Assembly (NCBI RefSeq): GCF_029893585.1
Contig: NZ_JARXYX010000020.1
Coordinates: forward strand, 1-64,000
Source of the DNA: Streptomyces sp. LBL
Lineage (GTDB): Bacteria > Actinomycetota > Actinomycetes > Streptomycetales > Streptomycetaceae
Length of the DNA: 64,000 nucleotides
Direction: 5' to 3'
Part shown: in pieces, positions 44,220 to 52,589 of the stretch
Layout: each line of letters starts with the position of its first letter
How positions within the stretch are numbered: position 1 is the first letter of the stretch
Made by a program: the position numbers and the translations under genes
The notes under the pieces: model-generated
Told to the model about the DNA's origin: nothing
Database searches by the model: none
What the model saw: the letters and a program-made list of their open reading frames with translations, nothing else

Positions 44220-44932
44220 CCGCACTCCTCGAAGTCGAGGACCTCCGGGTCTCCTACGGCAAGATCGAAGCCGTCAAGGGCATCTCCTTCAGCGTCGAAG
44301 CCGGCCAGGTCGTCACCCTCATCGGCACCAACGGCGCCGGCAAGACGACCACCCTCCGCACCCTCTCCGGGCTCCTCAAGCCGAGCAGCGGCCGCATCGT
44401 CTTCGACGGCAAACCCCTCACCAGCATCCCCGCCCACAAGATCGTCGCCCTGGGCCTCGCCCACTCCCCCGAGGGACGCCACATCTTCCCCCGGCTGACG
44501 ATCACCGAAAACCTCCAGCTCGGAGCGTTTCTACGCACCGACAAGGCAGGCATCGAGAAAGACATCCAGCGCGCCTACGACCTCTTCCCCATCCTCGGAG
44601 AACGCAGGAAGCAGGCCGCAGGAACCCTCTCCGGCGGCGAACAGCAGATGCTGGCCATGGGACGCGCCCTGATGTCCCAGCCCAAACTGCTCATGCTCGA
44701 CGAACCCTCCATGGGCCTCTCCCCGATCATGATGCAGAAGATCATGGCCACCATCGCCGAACTCAAGTCCCAGGGCACGACCATCCTCCTGGTCGAACAG
44801 AACGCCCAGGCCGCGCTCTCCCTCGCCGACCAGGGACACGTCATGGAAGTCGGCAACATCGTCCTCTCCGGCGGCGGACAGGACCTGCTGCACGACGAGT
44901 CCGTACGCAAGGCCTACCTCGGCGAGGACTGA
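44216..44932 (+). CDS. livF: Branched-chain amino acid ABC transporter ATP-binding protein LivF
   Basis: A 238-aa ATPase. Walker A is GTNGAGKTT, signature TLSGGEQQMLAMGRAL, Walker B LLMLDEPSMGLSP, and the LivF-specific LAHSPEGRHIFPRLTITENL segment is present. GTG 44216 overlaps the livG stop as GTGA and has an AAGGGAG site. It is the last gene of the operon. Confidence 0.96.
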   Translation: MTALLEVEDLRVSYGKIEAVKGISFSVEAGQVVTLIGTNGAGKTTTLRTLSGLLKPSSGRIVFDGKPLTSIPAHKIVALGLAHSPEGRHIFPRLTITENLQLGAFLRTDKAGIEKDIQRAYDLFPILGERRKQAAGTLSGGEQQMLAMGRALMSQPKLLMLDEPSMGLSPIMMQKIMATIAELKSQGTTILLVEQNAQAALSLADQGHVMEVGNIVLSGGGQDLLHDESVRKAYLGED

Positions 44933-44949
44933 ACCCACTCACGGAGTAC

Positions 44950-44994
44950 GTCGAGGCCCGCGCCCCCCCGGACAACAGGGGCGCGGGCCTCGAC
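44950..44994. terminator. Bidirectional terminator between livF and pdtaR
   Basis: A perfect 17-bp inverted repeat, GTCGAGGCCCGCGCCCC (44950-44966) with GGGGCGCGGGCCTCGAC (44978-44994) and an 11-nt loop. It sits between the convergent livF and pdtaR genes and should serve both. Confidence 0.85.
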
Positions 44995-45012
44995 GGCGTT
45001 CAGGGACGGGCG

Positions 45013-45669
45013 TCAGCCCTTGTTGGCCTTCTTCTCGTCGGCATCCGCGATGACCGCCTCAGCCACCTGCTGCATCGACATCCGACGATCCATCGACGTC
45101 TTCTGAATCCACCGGAACGCCGCCGGCTCCGTCAGCCCGTACTCCGTCTGCAGAATCGACTTCGCCCGGTCCACCAGCTTCCGTGTCTCCAACCGCTGGG
45201 AAAGGTCCGCGACCTCGTTCTCCAGCTCCCGCAGCTCCGTGAACCGCGACACGGCCATCTCGATCGCCGGCACGACATCACTCTTGCTGAACGGCTTCAC
45301 CAGATACGCCATCGCACCAGCGTCCCGCGCCCGCTCCACGAGGTCACGCTGCGAGAAAGCGGTCAGCATCAGCACCGGGGCGATCCGCTCCTCGGCGATC
45401 TTCTCGGCCGCGGAGATACCGTCCAGCTTCGGCATCTTCACATCGAGGATGACAAGGTCCGGCTTGTGCTCACGGGCCAACTCGACGGCCTGCTCACCGT
45501 CACCGGCCTCACCGACGACGCTGTAACCCTCTTCCTCCAGCATCTCCTTGAGGTCGAGCCGGATCAGGGCCTCGTCCTCGGCGATGACGACACGGGTCGT
45601 CAGCGGAGGCACGTGCGACTTGTCGTCGTCGGGCGCGTCAACGGGCTGGGGCGACTCGGGGGCGGTCAC
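45013..45669 (-). CDS. pdtaR: ANTAR-domain response regulator PdtaR
   Basis: A 218-aa response regulator. The receiver domain (about 25-140) has the acidic pair in IAEDEALIRLDLKEML, phosphoacceptor Asp76 in LVILDVKMPKLDG, and Lys in LVKPFSKSDV. A coiled linker leads to a C-terminal ANTAR RNA-binding domain (ETRKLVDRAKSILQ, then EPAAFRWIQKTSMDRRMSMQ). ANTAR proteins act as antiterminators at paired hexaloop hairpins. Its kinase (PdtaS) is not in this window. GTG 45669 has a GAGGAG site. Confidence 0.95.
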   Translation of the reverse strand: MTAPESPQPVDAPDDDKSHVPPLTTRVVIAEDEALIRLDLKEMLEEEGYSVVGEAGDGEQAVELAREHKPDLVILDVKMPKLDGISAAEKIAEERIAPVLMLTAFSQRDLVERARDAGAMAYLVKPFSKSDVVPAIEMAVSRFTELRELENEVADLSQRLETRKLVDRAKSILQTEYGLTEPAAFRWIQKTSMDRRMSMQQVAEAVIADADEKKANKG

Positions 45670-45749
45670 GGGGGCTCCTCGGTACGGGGCAAGGTACTGC
45701 TTGCCCTGAGCCTACCTAGCTCCTGTATGTTTGATGCACCGAGGGGCTA

Positions 45750-45865
45750 CACTAACCTTCGGTTCGAAGAAGCTCCGGTAGTCCAATCGGTAGAGACGAT
45801 ACCCTCAAAAGGTATTCAGTGTGGGTTCGAGTCCCACCCGGGGCACTTAACCTTCGATTCGAAGG
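45750..45865. repeat. Related palindromic repeats bracketing the tRNA gene
   Basis: CACTAACCTTCGGTTCGAAG (45750-45769) immediately precedes the tRNA, and the nearly identical CACTTAACCTTCGATTCGAA (from 45844, overlapping the tRNA's last base pair) follows it. Each carries an inverted repeat; the right copy, CCTTCGATTCGAAGG (45851-45865), is a perfect palindrome. They could be duplication scars or processing hairpins. Confidence 0.65.
45772..45845 (+). tRNA. tRNA-Leu (CAA) with short variable loop
   Basis: A 74-nt cloverleaf. Acceptor GCTCCGG pairs with CCGGGGC (one G-T) before discriminator A. The anticodon arm is ATACC/GGTAT around CTCAAAA (anticodon CAA, Leu), and the T arm is GTGGG-TTCGAGT-CCCAC. 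The D arm (GTC, CAATCGGTAGA, GAC) is of the Leu three-pair type. The variable region is only TCAGT (5 nt), whereas bacterial tRNA-Leu is normally class II with a long variable arm. CCA is not encoded. It is either a genuinely reduced tRNA-Leu or a decayed or specialised one. Confidence 0.85.
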
Positions 45866-45875
45866 ATCCCCATCG

Positions 45876-45913
45876 AAAGCGGATGTCCACGTTCTCGTGA
45901 ACATCCGCTTTTT
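45876..45913 (+). terminator. Rho-independent terminator after the tRNA gene
   Basis: Stem AAAGCGGATGT (45876-45886) with ACATCCGCTTT (45901-45911), an inner CAC/GTG pair and a following T run. It lies 30 nt past the tRNA and separates it from the downstream gene. Confidence 0.85.
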
Positions 45914-45951
45914 ACTGCGTGTCGTCACGATCCCTCTCACAGAGTGGGCAC

Positions 45952-46698
45952 ATGTACGACGTCAACACCCGCAAGCGAGCGCTCGCGCTGGTCGCCCAAG
46001 GCCGCAGCCTGAACTCGGTGAGCCGCGAGACCGGTATCTCACATGCCGCAATCCGCTCCTGGCAGAACCGACTCAAGCCCCTGCCCCGCATGGTGACCCC
46101 GCCCCCCGGCCCGCCAACCGATGAAGTCTCGTACGCCTACCTGCTGGGCCTCTACCTCGGCGACGGCTGTATCAGCTCGCACACGCGCGGCACCGGCTAC
46201 TACCTCCGTATCGCATGCGCCGATGCCTGGCCAGGGCTCATTGAGGCTTGCACGGCCGCCATGCGTGCTGTCAATCCAGCAGGCAACGCCTACCGCGTCC
46301 AGGCTCATGGCTACGTATCAGTAGCCGGGTACTACCCGCACTGGCCCTACCTCTTCCCTCAGCACGGCCCCGGCAAGAAACACGAACGCCGGATCGCTCT
46401 CGAACCTTGGCAGCAGGCCATCGTCGACACGTACCCCTGGGAATTCATCCGCGGCCTCATCCACTCGGACGGCTGCCGCATCACCAACTGGACGACTCGC
46501 CTCATCGGGGGCGAGCGGAAGCGCTACGAATATCCCCGGTACTTCTTCACCAACCTGTCGGGCGACATCACCCGGCTCTTCACCGACACACTGGACCACG
46601 TGGGCGTCGCCTGGAAGCAGGCGAACGCGCGGAACATCTCCGTCGCCCGCAAAGCCTCAGTAGCCCTCATGGACGCCCACGTAGGCCCCAAACACTGA
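45952..46698 (+). CDS. HTH - LAGLIDADG-like endonuclease domain protein
   Basis: A 248-aa protein. Residues 1-45 form a transposase-like helix-turn-helix (RKRALALVAQGRSLNSVSRE, then TGISHAAIRSWQ). The rest carries two LAGLIDADG-type motifs about 100 residues apart, YLLGLYLGDG (63-72) and FIRGLIHSDG (165-174), as in single-chain homing endonucleases. The acidic residue ending each motif is kept, so catalysis is plausible. It is free-standing, not inside an intron or intein, 106 bp after the tRNA. ATG 45952 fits the conserved start; GTG 45919 is in frame upstream. Target and mobility are unknown. Confidence 0.82.
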   Translation: MYDVNTRKRALALVAQGRSLNSVSRETGISHAAIRSWQNRLKPLPRMVTPPPGPPTDEVSYAYLLGLYLGDGCISSHTRGTGYYLRIACADAWPGLIEACTAAMRAVNPAGNAYRVQAHGYVSVAGYYPHWPYLFPQHGPGKKHERRIALEPWQQAIVDTYPWEFIRGLIHSDGCRITNWTTRLIGGERKRYEYPRYFFTNLSGDITRLFTDTLDHVGVAWKQANARNISVARKASVALMDAHVGPKH

Positions 46699-46735
46699 AG
46701 CACTGACCGGCCCACTCACCGGCCCACCGGTCGTC

Positions 46736-48166
46736 CTACTTGTCATCCACCCCGATGTGATGCACCCGCACCAGGTTGGTCGAGCCCGAGACTCCCGGCG
46801 GGGAGCCGGCCGTGATGACCACGACGTCGCCTTTCTCGCAGCGGCCGTACCGCAGCAGCAGCTCGTCCACCTGGTCGACCATCGCGTCCGTGGACTGGGC
46901 CTGGGGGCCGAGGAACGTCTCCACGCCCCACGTCAGGCTGAGCTGGGAGCGGGTGGCCGGTTCGGGGGTGAAGGCGAGGAGGGGGATCGGGGAGCGGTAG
47001 CGGGACAGCCGGCGGACGGTGTCGCCGGACTGGGTGAACGCGACGAGGAACTTGGCGTTGAGGAAGTCGCCGATCTCAGCTGCCGCTCGGGCGACGGCGC
47101 CGCCCTGGGTGCGGGGTTTGTTGCTGTCCGTGAGCGGGGGGAGACCCTTGGCCAGGATGTCCTCCTCGGCCGCTTCGACGATTTTGGCCATGGTGCGGAC
47201 CGTCTCGATCGGGTACTTGCCGACGCTGGTTTCGCCGGACAGCATCACCGCGTCGGTCCCGTCGATGACGGCGTTGGCGACGTCGCTGGCCTCGGCCCTC
47301 GTCGGGCGTGAGTTCTCGATCATGGATTCGAGCATCTGTGTGGCGACGATGACGGGCTTGGCGTTGCGTTTGGCGAGTTTGATCGCGCGTTTCTGGACGA
47401 TCGGGACCTGTTCGAGGGGCATTTCCACGCCGAGGTCGCCGCGGGCGACCATGATGCCGTCGAAGGCGTCGACGATGCCGTCGATGGCGTCGACTGCCTG
47501 GGGTTTTTCGATTTTGGCGATGACGGGGAGTCTGCGGCCCTCTTCGTCCATGATGCGGTGGACGTCGTGGACGTCGTGGCCGGTCCGTACGAACGAGAGG
47601 GCGATGACGTCGAAGCCGGTGCGCAGGGCCCAGCGGAGGTCTGCTTCGTCCTTGTCGGAGAGTGCGGGGACGGACACCGCGACTCCGGGGAGGTTGAGGC
47701 CCTTGTGGTCGGAGATCACGCCGCCTTCGATGACGGTGGTGTGGACGCGGGGGCCGTCGACGGAGGTGACTTCGAGGCAGACTTTTCCGTCGTCGACGAG
47801 GATGCGTTCGCCGAGGGTGACGTCGGTGGCGAGGCCTTGGTGGGTGGTGCCGCAGCTGTGGCGGTCTCCCGCGGCGTTTTCTTCGACGGTGATGGTGAAG
47901 GTGTCGCCGCGTTCGAGGAGTACGGGTCCTTCGGTGAAGCGGCCGAGGCGGATCTTCGGGCCTTGAAGGTCGGCAAGCAGGCCGACGCTGTGGCCGGTCT
48001 CGTCGGAGGCCTTGCGTACGCGCTGGTAGCGCTCCTCGTGTTCGGCGTGGGTGCCGTGGCTGAGGTTGAATCGGGCGACGTCCATTCCGGCCTCGACGAG
48101 CGCTTTGAGCTGGTCGTACGAGTCGGTGGCGGGGCCAAGGGTGCAGACGATTTTTGCTCGGCGCAT
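46736..48166 (-). CDS. pyk: Pyruvate kinase
   Basis: A 476-aa glycolytic enzyme converting phosphoenolpyruvate and ADP to pyruvate and ATP. Motifs include MRRAKIVCTLGPATDS, VARFNLSHGTHAEHEERYQR, the active-site signature in VIAKIEKPQAVDAIDGIVD with GIMVARGDLGVEMPLEQVP, VATQMLESMIENSRPTRAEA and DAVMLSGETSVGKYP. It is full length and typical. ATG 48166 is the family start. The gene is monocistronic by appearance. Confidence 0.97.
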   Translation of the reverse strand: MRRAKIVCTLGPATDSYDQLKALVEAGMDVARFNLSHGTHAEHEERYQRVRKASDETGHSVGLLADLQGPKIRLGRFTEGPVLLERGDTFTITVEENAAGDRHSCGTTHQGLATDVTLGERILVDDGKVCLEVTSVDGPRVHTTVIEGGVISDHKGLNLPGVAVSVPALSDKDEADLRWALRTGFDVIALSFVRTGHDVHDVHRIMDEEGRRLPVIAKIEKPQAVDAIDGIVDAFDGIMVARGDLGVEMPLEQVPIVQKRAIKLAKRNAKPVIVATQMLESMIENSRPTRAEASDVANAVIDGTDAVMLSGETSVGKYPIETVRTMAKIVEAAEEDILAKGLPPLTDSNKPRTQGGAVARAAAEIGDFLNAKFLVAFTQSGDTVRRLSRYRSPIPLLAFTPEPATRSQLSLTWGVETFLGPQAQSTDAMVDQVDELLLRYGRCEKGDVVVITAGSPPGVSGSTNLVRVHHIGVDDK

Positions 48167-48243
48167 GGTCTGAGCCTAGAGCTTACTGGCGGGTAGGGAA
48201 TTGGGCGCGCATGGCTGCTCAATAACCTTTGGGTGAATGGGTA

Positions 48244-48271
48244 TTGACAAGGGTTGAATTGCGCATAGGGG
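48244..48271 (+). promoter_or_regulatory. Orphan consensus-like promoter upstream of pyk
   Basis: TTGACA (48244-48249), 16-bp spacer, TAGGGG (48266-48271) on the plus strand, pointing away from pyk into a gene-free gap. About 13 nt on, TCCCAT/ATGGGA pair before TTTT. It could drive a tiny RNA, or be chance. No plus-strand gene follows for about 950 bp. Confidence 0.35.
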
Positions 48272-48339
48272 CGCTCCCATGAGCATTCGATGGGATTTTC
48301 GATGTGCAGCTACTTTGCGGCTGTAAACGCCTCCGCGGA

Positions 48340-49062
48340 TCACAGACGTGGCGGGGCCATGGTGAATCGGGCGTTGACCTGGGCGTGGACGCGTTGGCGT
48401 TGGGGTTCGAGGTCGAGGGGGGCGGCGGCGGTGTTCTCGGTGGCGCCGTGGGCCATGGAGCGCATGCGGCTGCCGGGTGGGGCGGGGTAGGCGGGTGGGG
48501 TGCTGTCGGCGCCGGTGTCGGCGAGTTCCACGAGGGCGGTGAGTGTGGTACCGAGGGCTTCGGCGTATTCCCTGGCGCGTTGCACTGCTTCGCGTACGGC
48601 TTGCTGTCGGGCTTGGCGGTGGGCGGGTGAGTCGGGGCGCAGGGTCCACCAGGGGCCGTCGACGCGGGTGAGGTCGAGGTCGGCGAGGCGGGTGGTGAGT
48701 TCGCTGAGGGCGGTGAAGTCGGTGAGTTCGGCGGTGATGTGGACGCGGCCGTGGTGGGCGTGGACGCGTTCGCCGCGGCCTTCTTTGAGTTGGGGGGTGA
48801 GGGAGAAGGCGCCGGTTTCGAGTCGTTCGACTGAGTCGCCGTAGGTTTTGATGAGGTCGAGGACGGTGGTGTTGCGGCGGGTGAGGTCGTCGAGGGCGGT
48901 GCGGCGGTCTTTGCCTCGTGAGGCGACGGTGATGTCGAGGCGGGCGATTTCGGGGTCGACTTCGAGGTGGGCTTCGCCGCGGACGGCGATGCGGGGGGCG
49001 TCGGGGGTGCCGTAGGGGGCGGCGGCGCCCGGGTGGTGGTGGTCGGGGGGTGGGGTGGTCAT
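48340..49062 (-). CDS. SIMPL domain (DUF541) protein
   Basis: A 240-aa SIMPL/DUF541 protein (YggE-like). It has IAVRGEAHLEVDPEIARLDI, the central VHITAELTDFTALSELTTRL and VREAVQRAREYAEALGTTLT, and a near-terminal PLDLEPQRQRVHAQVNARF segment. No signal peptide is visible, so it may be cytoplasmic, unlike periplasmic YggE. YggE-type proteins affect oxidative-stress tolerance; the role here is unknown. ATG 49062 is chosen by conservation; the upstream site is weak. Confidence 0.9.
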   Translation of the reverse strand: MTTPPPDHHHPGAAAPYGTPDAPRIAVRGEAHLEVDPEIARLDITVASRGKDRRTALDDLTRRNTTVLDLIKTYGDSVERLETGAFSLTPQLKEGRGERVHAHHGRVHITAELTDFTALSELTTRLADLDLTRVDGPWWTLRPDSPAHRQARQQAVREAVQRAREYAEALGTTLTALVELADTGADSTPPAYPAPPGSRMRSMAHGATENTAAAPLDLEPQRQRVHAQVNARFTMAPPRL

Positions 49063-49223
49063 GTGTCCCACTGTGTCAGTTCTTATCTGCTTGGGGGCCG
49101 TGCTGGTCATCAGATCGAGACGTGTGGGGTCTGTTGCGGCTGGGTGTGTTCGGGCCAGAATCTACGCGCGTCATTGATCATGATGCGAGGACCGTTCGGG
49201 CCGTTCTGCGAGGAGTTCGAGAT

Positions 49224-51056
49224 ATGTCGTTGGGTCGCCGGAAGTTCCTGAAGAAGTCGGCCGTGACCGGGGCGGGGGTGGCGCTGGCGAGTGCCGCGGC
49301 GGCTCCGGCGGCGCAGGCCGCGGGGGCCGGGGAGATGGGCAAGGCTGAGGTGGCGGGGAAGGGGCGTGGGCCGGTGAAGCGGTACTCGCTGACGGTCATG
49401 GGCACCACCGACCTGCACGGTCATGTCTTCAACTGGGACTACTTCAAGGACGCGGAGTACGCGGACGCCCAGGGCAACGCGCAGGGTCTGGCGCGGATCT
49501 CGACGCTGGTGAATCAGGTCCGCGCGGAGAAGGGCCGGGGCAACACGTTGTTGTTGGACGCCGGCGACACGATTCAGGGTACGCCGTTGACGTACTACTA
49601 CGCGAAGGTCGATCCGATCACCGCGGAGGGTGGTCCGGTGCATCCGATGGCGGCGGCGATGAACGCGATCGGGTATGACGCGGTGGCGTTGGGCAATCAC
49701 GAGTTCAATTACGGGATCGAGACGCTGCGGAAGTTCGAGGAGCAGTGTGACTTCCCGTTGCTGGGTGCGAACGCGTTGGACGCGAGGACGCTGCGGCCGG
49801 CGTTTCCGCCGTACTTCTTCAAGAGGTTTCCGGTGAAGGGGGCGCCGCCGGTGAAGGTGGCGGTGCTGGGTCTGACGAATCCCGGTATCGCGATCTGGGA
49901 CAAGGCTTATGTGCAGGGCAGGTTGACGTTTCCGGGTCTGGAGGAGCAGGCGGCGAAGTGGGTGCCGAGGCTGCGGTCGATGGGTGCGGATGTGGTGGTG
50001 GTGTCGGCGCATTCAGGGTCGTCGGGTACGTCGTCGTACGGCGATCAGGTGCCGTATGTGGAGAATTCGGCGGCGCTGGTGGCGCGGCAGGTGCCGGGGA
50101 TCGACGCGATTCTCGTCGGTCATGCGCATGTGGAGATTCCGGAGCTGCTGGTCGCGAACGAGGAGACGGGGCGGGAGGTCGTGCTGTCAGAGCCGTTGGC
50201 GTACGCGGAGCGGCTGTCCGTGTTCGACTTCGAGTTGGTGTTGTCGAGGGGCCGTTGGACGGTCGAGTCGGTTTCGGCGTCGGTGCGCAATGCGAACTCG
50301 GTTGCCGATGATCCGAGGATCTCCCGGCTGCTGAAGGACGATCATGATGTCGTGGTGGCGTATGTGAACCAGGTGGTCGGTTCGGCGACGGAGACGCTGA
50401 CGACGGTGGATGCCCGTTACCGGGACGCGCCGATCATCGATCTGATCACCAAGGTGCAGGAGGACGTGGTCAGGGCGGCGCTGGCGGGTACGGAGTTCGC
50501 GTCGGTGCCGGTGATCGCGCAGGCGTCTCCGTTCTCGCGGACGTCGGAGATCCCGGCCGGGGAGGTGACGATCCGGGATCTGTCGAGCTTGTATGTGTAC
50601 GACAACACGCTGGTCGCGAAGTTGATGACGGGGGCGCAGGTCCGGGCGTATCTGGAGTACTCGGCGCAGTATTTCGTGCAGACGGGGGCGGGCGCGGTTG
50701 TCGACGTGGAGAAGGTGACGAACGCGGGTGGTCGTCCGGACTACAACTATGACTATGTGTCGGGGTTGTCGTATGAGATCGACATCGCCCAGGCGGCGGG
50801 GTCGCGGATCAGGAACCTGTCGTATGACGGTGCCGCGCTGGACGATGGGCAGCAGTTCGTGCTGGCGGTGAACAACTACCGTGCCAATGGCGGTGGTGCG
50901 TTCCCGTATGTGGCGTCGGCGAAGGAGTTGTGGTCGGAGTCGACGGAGATCCGGACGCGGATCGCGGAGTGGGTGACGGCGAAGGGTGTGCTGGATCCGA
51001 AGGACTTCGCGTCGGTGGACTGGAAGCTGACGAGGAACGGCACGCCGGTCTTTTAG
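49224..51056 (+). CDS. Tat-exported bifunctional metallophosphatase/5'-nucleotidase
   Basis: A 610-aa UshA-like enzyme. The signal is twin-arginine type (LGRRKFLKKSAVTGAGVALA). The metal centre motifs are TTDLHGH, LLDAGDTIQG, GNHEFNYG and VGHAHVE, and the C-terminal 5'-nucleotidase domain has LSSLYVYDNTLVAKLMTGAQ and LAVNNYRANGGGAFP. It should dephosphorylate nucleotides or cyclic phosphodiesters outside the cell. ATG 49224 has GAGGAG 8 nt upstream. Its stop is 21 bp from the convergent monooxygenase gene. Confidence 0.93.
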   Translation: MSLGRRKFLKKSAVTGAGVALASAAAAPAAQAAGAGEMGKAEVAGKGRGPVKRYSLTVMGTTDLHGHVFNWDYFKDAEYADAQGNAQGLARISTLVNQVRAEKGRGNTLLLDAGDTIQGTPLTYYYAKVDPITAEGGPVHPMAAAMNAIGYDAVALGNHEFNYGIETLRKFEEQCDFPLLGANALDARTLRPAFPPYFFKRFPVKGAPPVKVAVLGLTNPGIAIWDKAYVQGRLTFPGLEEQAAKWVPRLRSMGADVVVVSAHSGSSGTSSYGDQVPYVENSAALVARQVPGIDAILVGHAHVEIPELLVANEETGREVVLSEPLAYAERLSVFDFELVLSRGRWTVESVSASVRNANSVADDPRISRLLKDDHDVVVAYVNQVVGSATETLTTVDARYRDAPIIDLITKVQEDVVRAALAGTEFASVPVIAQASPFSRTSEIPAGEVTIRDLSSLYVYDNTLVAKLMTGAQVRAYLEYSAQYFVQTGAGAVVDVEKVTNAGGRPDYNYDYVSGLSYEIDIAQAAGSRIRNLSYDGAALDDGQQFVLAVNNYRANGGGAFPYVASAKELWSESTEIRTRIAEWVTAKGVLDPKDFASVDWKLTRNGTPVF

Positions 51057-51077
51057 GGCTTCACCTCTCCCAGGGCT

Positions 51078-52589
51078 TCACCGGATGTCGACGAGGGGGG
51101 TGAGTGTCGGTGCCTGGCGGGCGGGTGGGATGTGGGGCTGTGGCTGTGAGAGGCCGAAGGTGGTGAAGGCGGTGCGGGTGGGCAGTGGGTAGGGATTCGT
51201 CTCCGTCAGGGTGTTGAGGATGGTGGCGCTGCGCCAGGCGGCGAGGCCGAGGTCCGGGGTACCGATGCCGTGGGTGTGGTGTTCGGCGTTCTGGATGTGG
51301 ACCGTGCCGGTCACGGAGGGGTCGAGGACGAGGCGGAACTGTTCGTCGACGCGGGGGCGTTCGCGGTGGTCGCGGCGTAGGTAGGGGTCGAGGCCGGCGA
51401 GGATGCGGTCGAGGGGGCGTTCGCGGTAGCCGGTGGCGAGGACGACGGCGTCGGTGGTGAGACGGGTGCGGGTGTTCTGCTGGGTGTGTTCGAGGTGGAG
51501 TTCGATTTCGGTGGTGGCGATGCGGCCGGCGGTGCGGACGCGGACGCCGGGGGTGAGGACGGTGTCGGGCCAGCCGCCGTGGAGGGTGCGGTGGTAGAGC
51601 TCGTCGTGGATGGCGGCGAGGGTGTGGGCGGCGATGCCTTTGTGGAGTTGCCACTGGGTGGTGACGAGGCGGTCCCGGACGCTTTCGGTGAGGGCGTGGA
51701 AGTAGCGGGTGTAGTCGGGGGTGAAGTGTTCGAGGCCGAGCTTCGAGTACTCCATGGGTGCGAAGGCTTCGGTGCGTCCGAGCCAGTGGAGTTTCTCGCG
51801 GCCGGCGGGGCGTCGGCGGAGCAGGTCGAGGAAGATCTCGGCGCCGGACTGTCCGGAGCCGATGACGGTGACGTGACCTGCGGCGAGGAGTGTGTCGCGG
51901 TGGTCGAGGTAGTCGGCTGCGTGGATGACGGGTACGCCGGGTGCTTCGACGAGGGGCTTGAGGGGTTCGGGTACGTACGGTTCGGTGCCGATGCCGAGGA
52001 CGACGTTGCGGGCGTAGGTGCGGCCGAGGGCTTCTGCCTCTCCGTCGGTGCCGGGTTGGGTGAAGTCGACCTCGAAGAGGTCGCGTTCGGGGTTCCAGCG
52101 GACGGCGTCGACCTGGTGGCCGAAGCGGAGTGCGGGGAGGTTCTCGGAGACCCAGCGGCAGTAGGCGTCGTATTCGGCGCGTTCGATGTGGAAGCGCTCG
52201 GCGAAGTAGAAGGGGAAGAGGCGCTCGCTGGTTCTGAGGTAGTTGAGGAAGGTCCAGGGGCTGGTGGGGTCGGCGAGGGTGACCAGGTCGGCGAGGAAGG
52301 GGACCTGGATGGTGGCGCCGTCGATGAGCTGGCCTGGGTGCCAGTCGAAGGTGGGGCGCTGTTCGTAGAAGACGGTGTCGAGTTCGGTGAGGGGGTGGGC
52401 GAGGGCGGCGAGGGAGAGGTTGAAGGGGCCGATACCGATACCGACGAGGTCGCGGGGTGCGCCGGGCTCGTGGTGCGGGGGGTTGGGGTGTGGGGGCTCG
52501 TGGTGTGAGGGGTTGGGGTGTGGAGGGTTGGAGTGTGGGGGCTCGTGGTGTGGAGGGTTGAGGTGTGGAGGGTTGGGGGGCGTGGTCAT
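51078..52589 (-). CDS. Siderophore-type lysine/ornithine N-monooxygenase (DesB-like)
   Basis: A 503-aa flavoprotein of the SidA/IucD/PvdA family, which N-hydroxylates lysine, ornithine or diamines for hydroxamate siderophores. The FAD motif GIGIGPFNLSLA is at residues 50-61, the NADPH motif VIGSGQSGAE at 242-251, and ATGYRERPLD near 385. The first 43 residues are an unusual Pro/His/Asn repeat (PPHHEPPHSNPPHPNP) from tandem DNA repeats. ATG 52589 overlaps the stop of a broken decarboxylase gene as ATGA, the usual desA-desB coupling. No acyltransferase or synthetase gene follows. Confidence 0.92.
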   Translation of the reverse strand: MTTPPNPPHLNPPHHEPPHSNPPHPNPSHHEPPHPNPPHHEPGAPRDLVGIGIGPFNLSLAALAHPLTELDTVFYEQRPTFDWHPGQLIDGATIQVPFLADLVTLADPTSPWTFLNYLRTSERLFPFYFAERFHIERAEYDAYCRWVSENLPALRFGHQVDAVRWNPERDLFEVDFTQPGTDGEAEALGRTYARNVVLGIGTEPYVPEPLKPLVEAPGVPVIHAADYLDHRDTLLAAGHVTVIGSGQSGAEIFLDLLRRRPAGREKLHWLGRTEAFAPMEYSKLGLEHFTPDYTRYFHALTESVRDRLVTTQWQLHKGIAAHTLAAIHDELYHRTLHGGWPDTVLTPGVRVRTAGRIATTEIELHLEHTQQNTRTRLTTDAVVLATGYRERPLDRILAGLDPYLRRDHRERPRVDEQFRLVLDPSVTGTVHIQNAEHHTHGIGTPDLGLAAWRSATILNTLTETNPYPLPTRTAFTTFGLSQPQPHIPPARQAPTLTPLVDIR

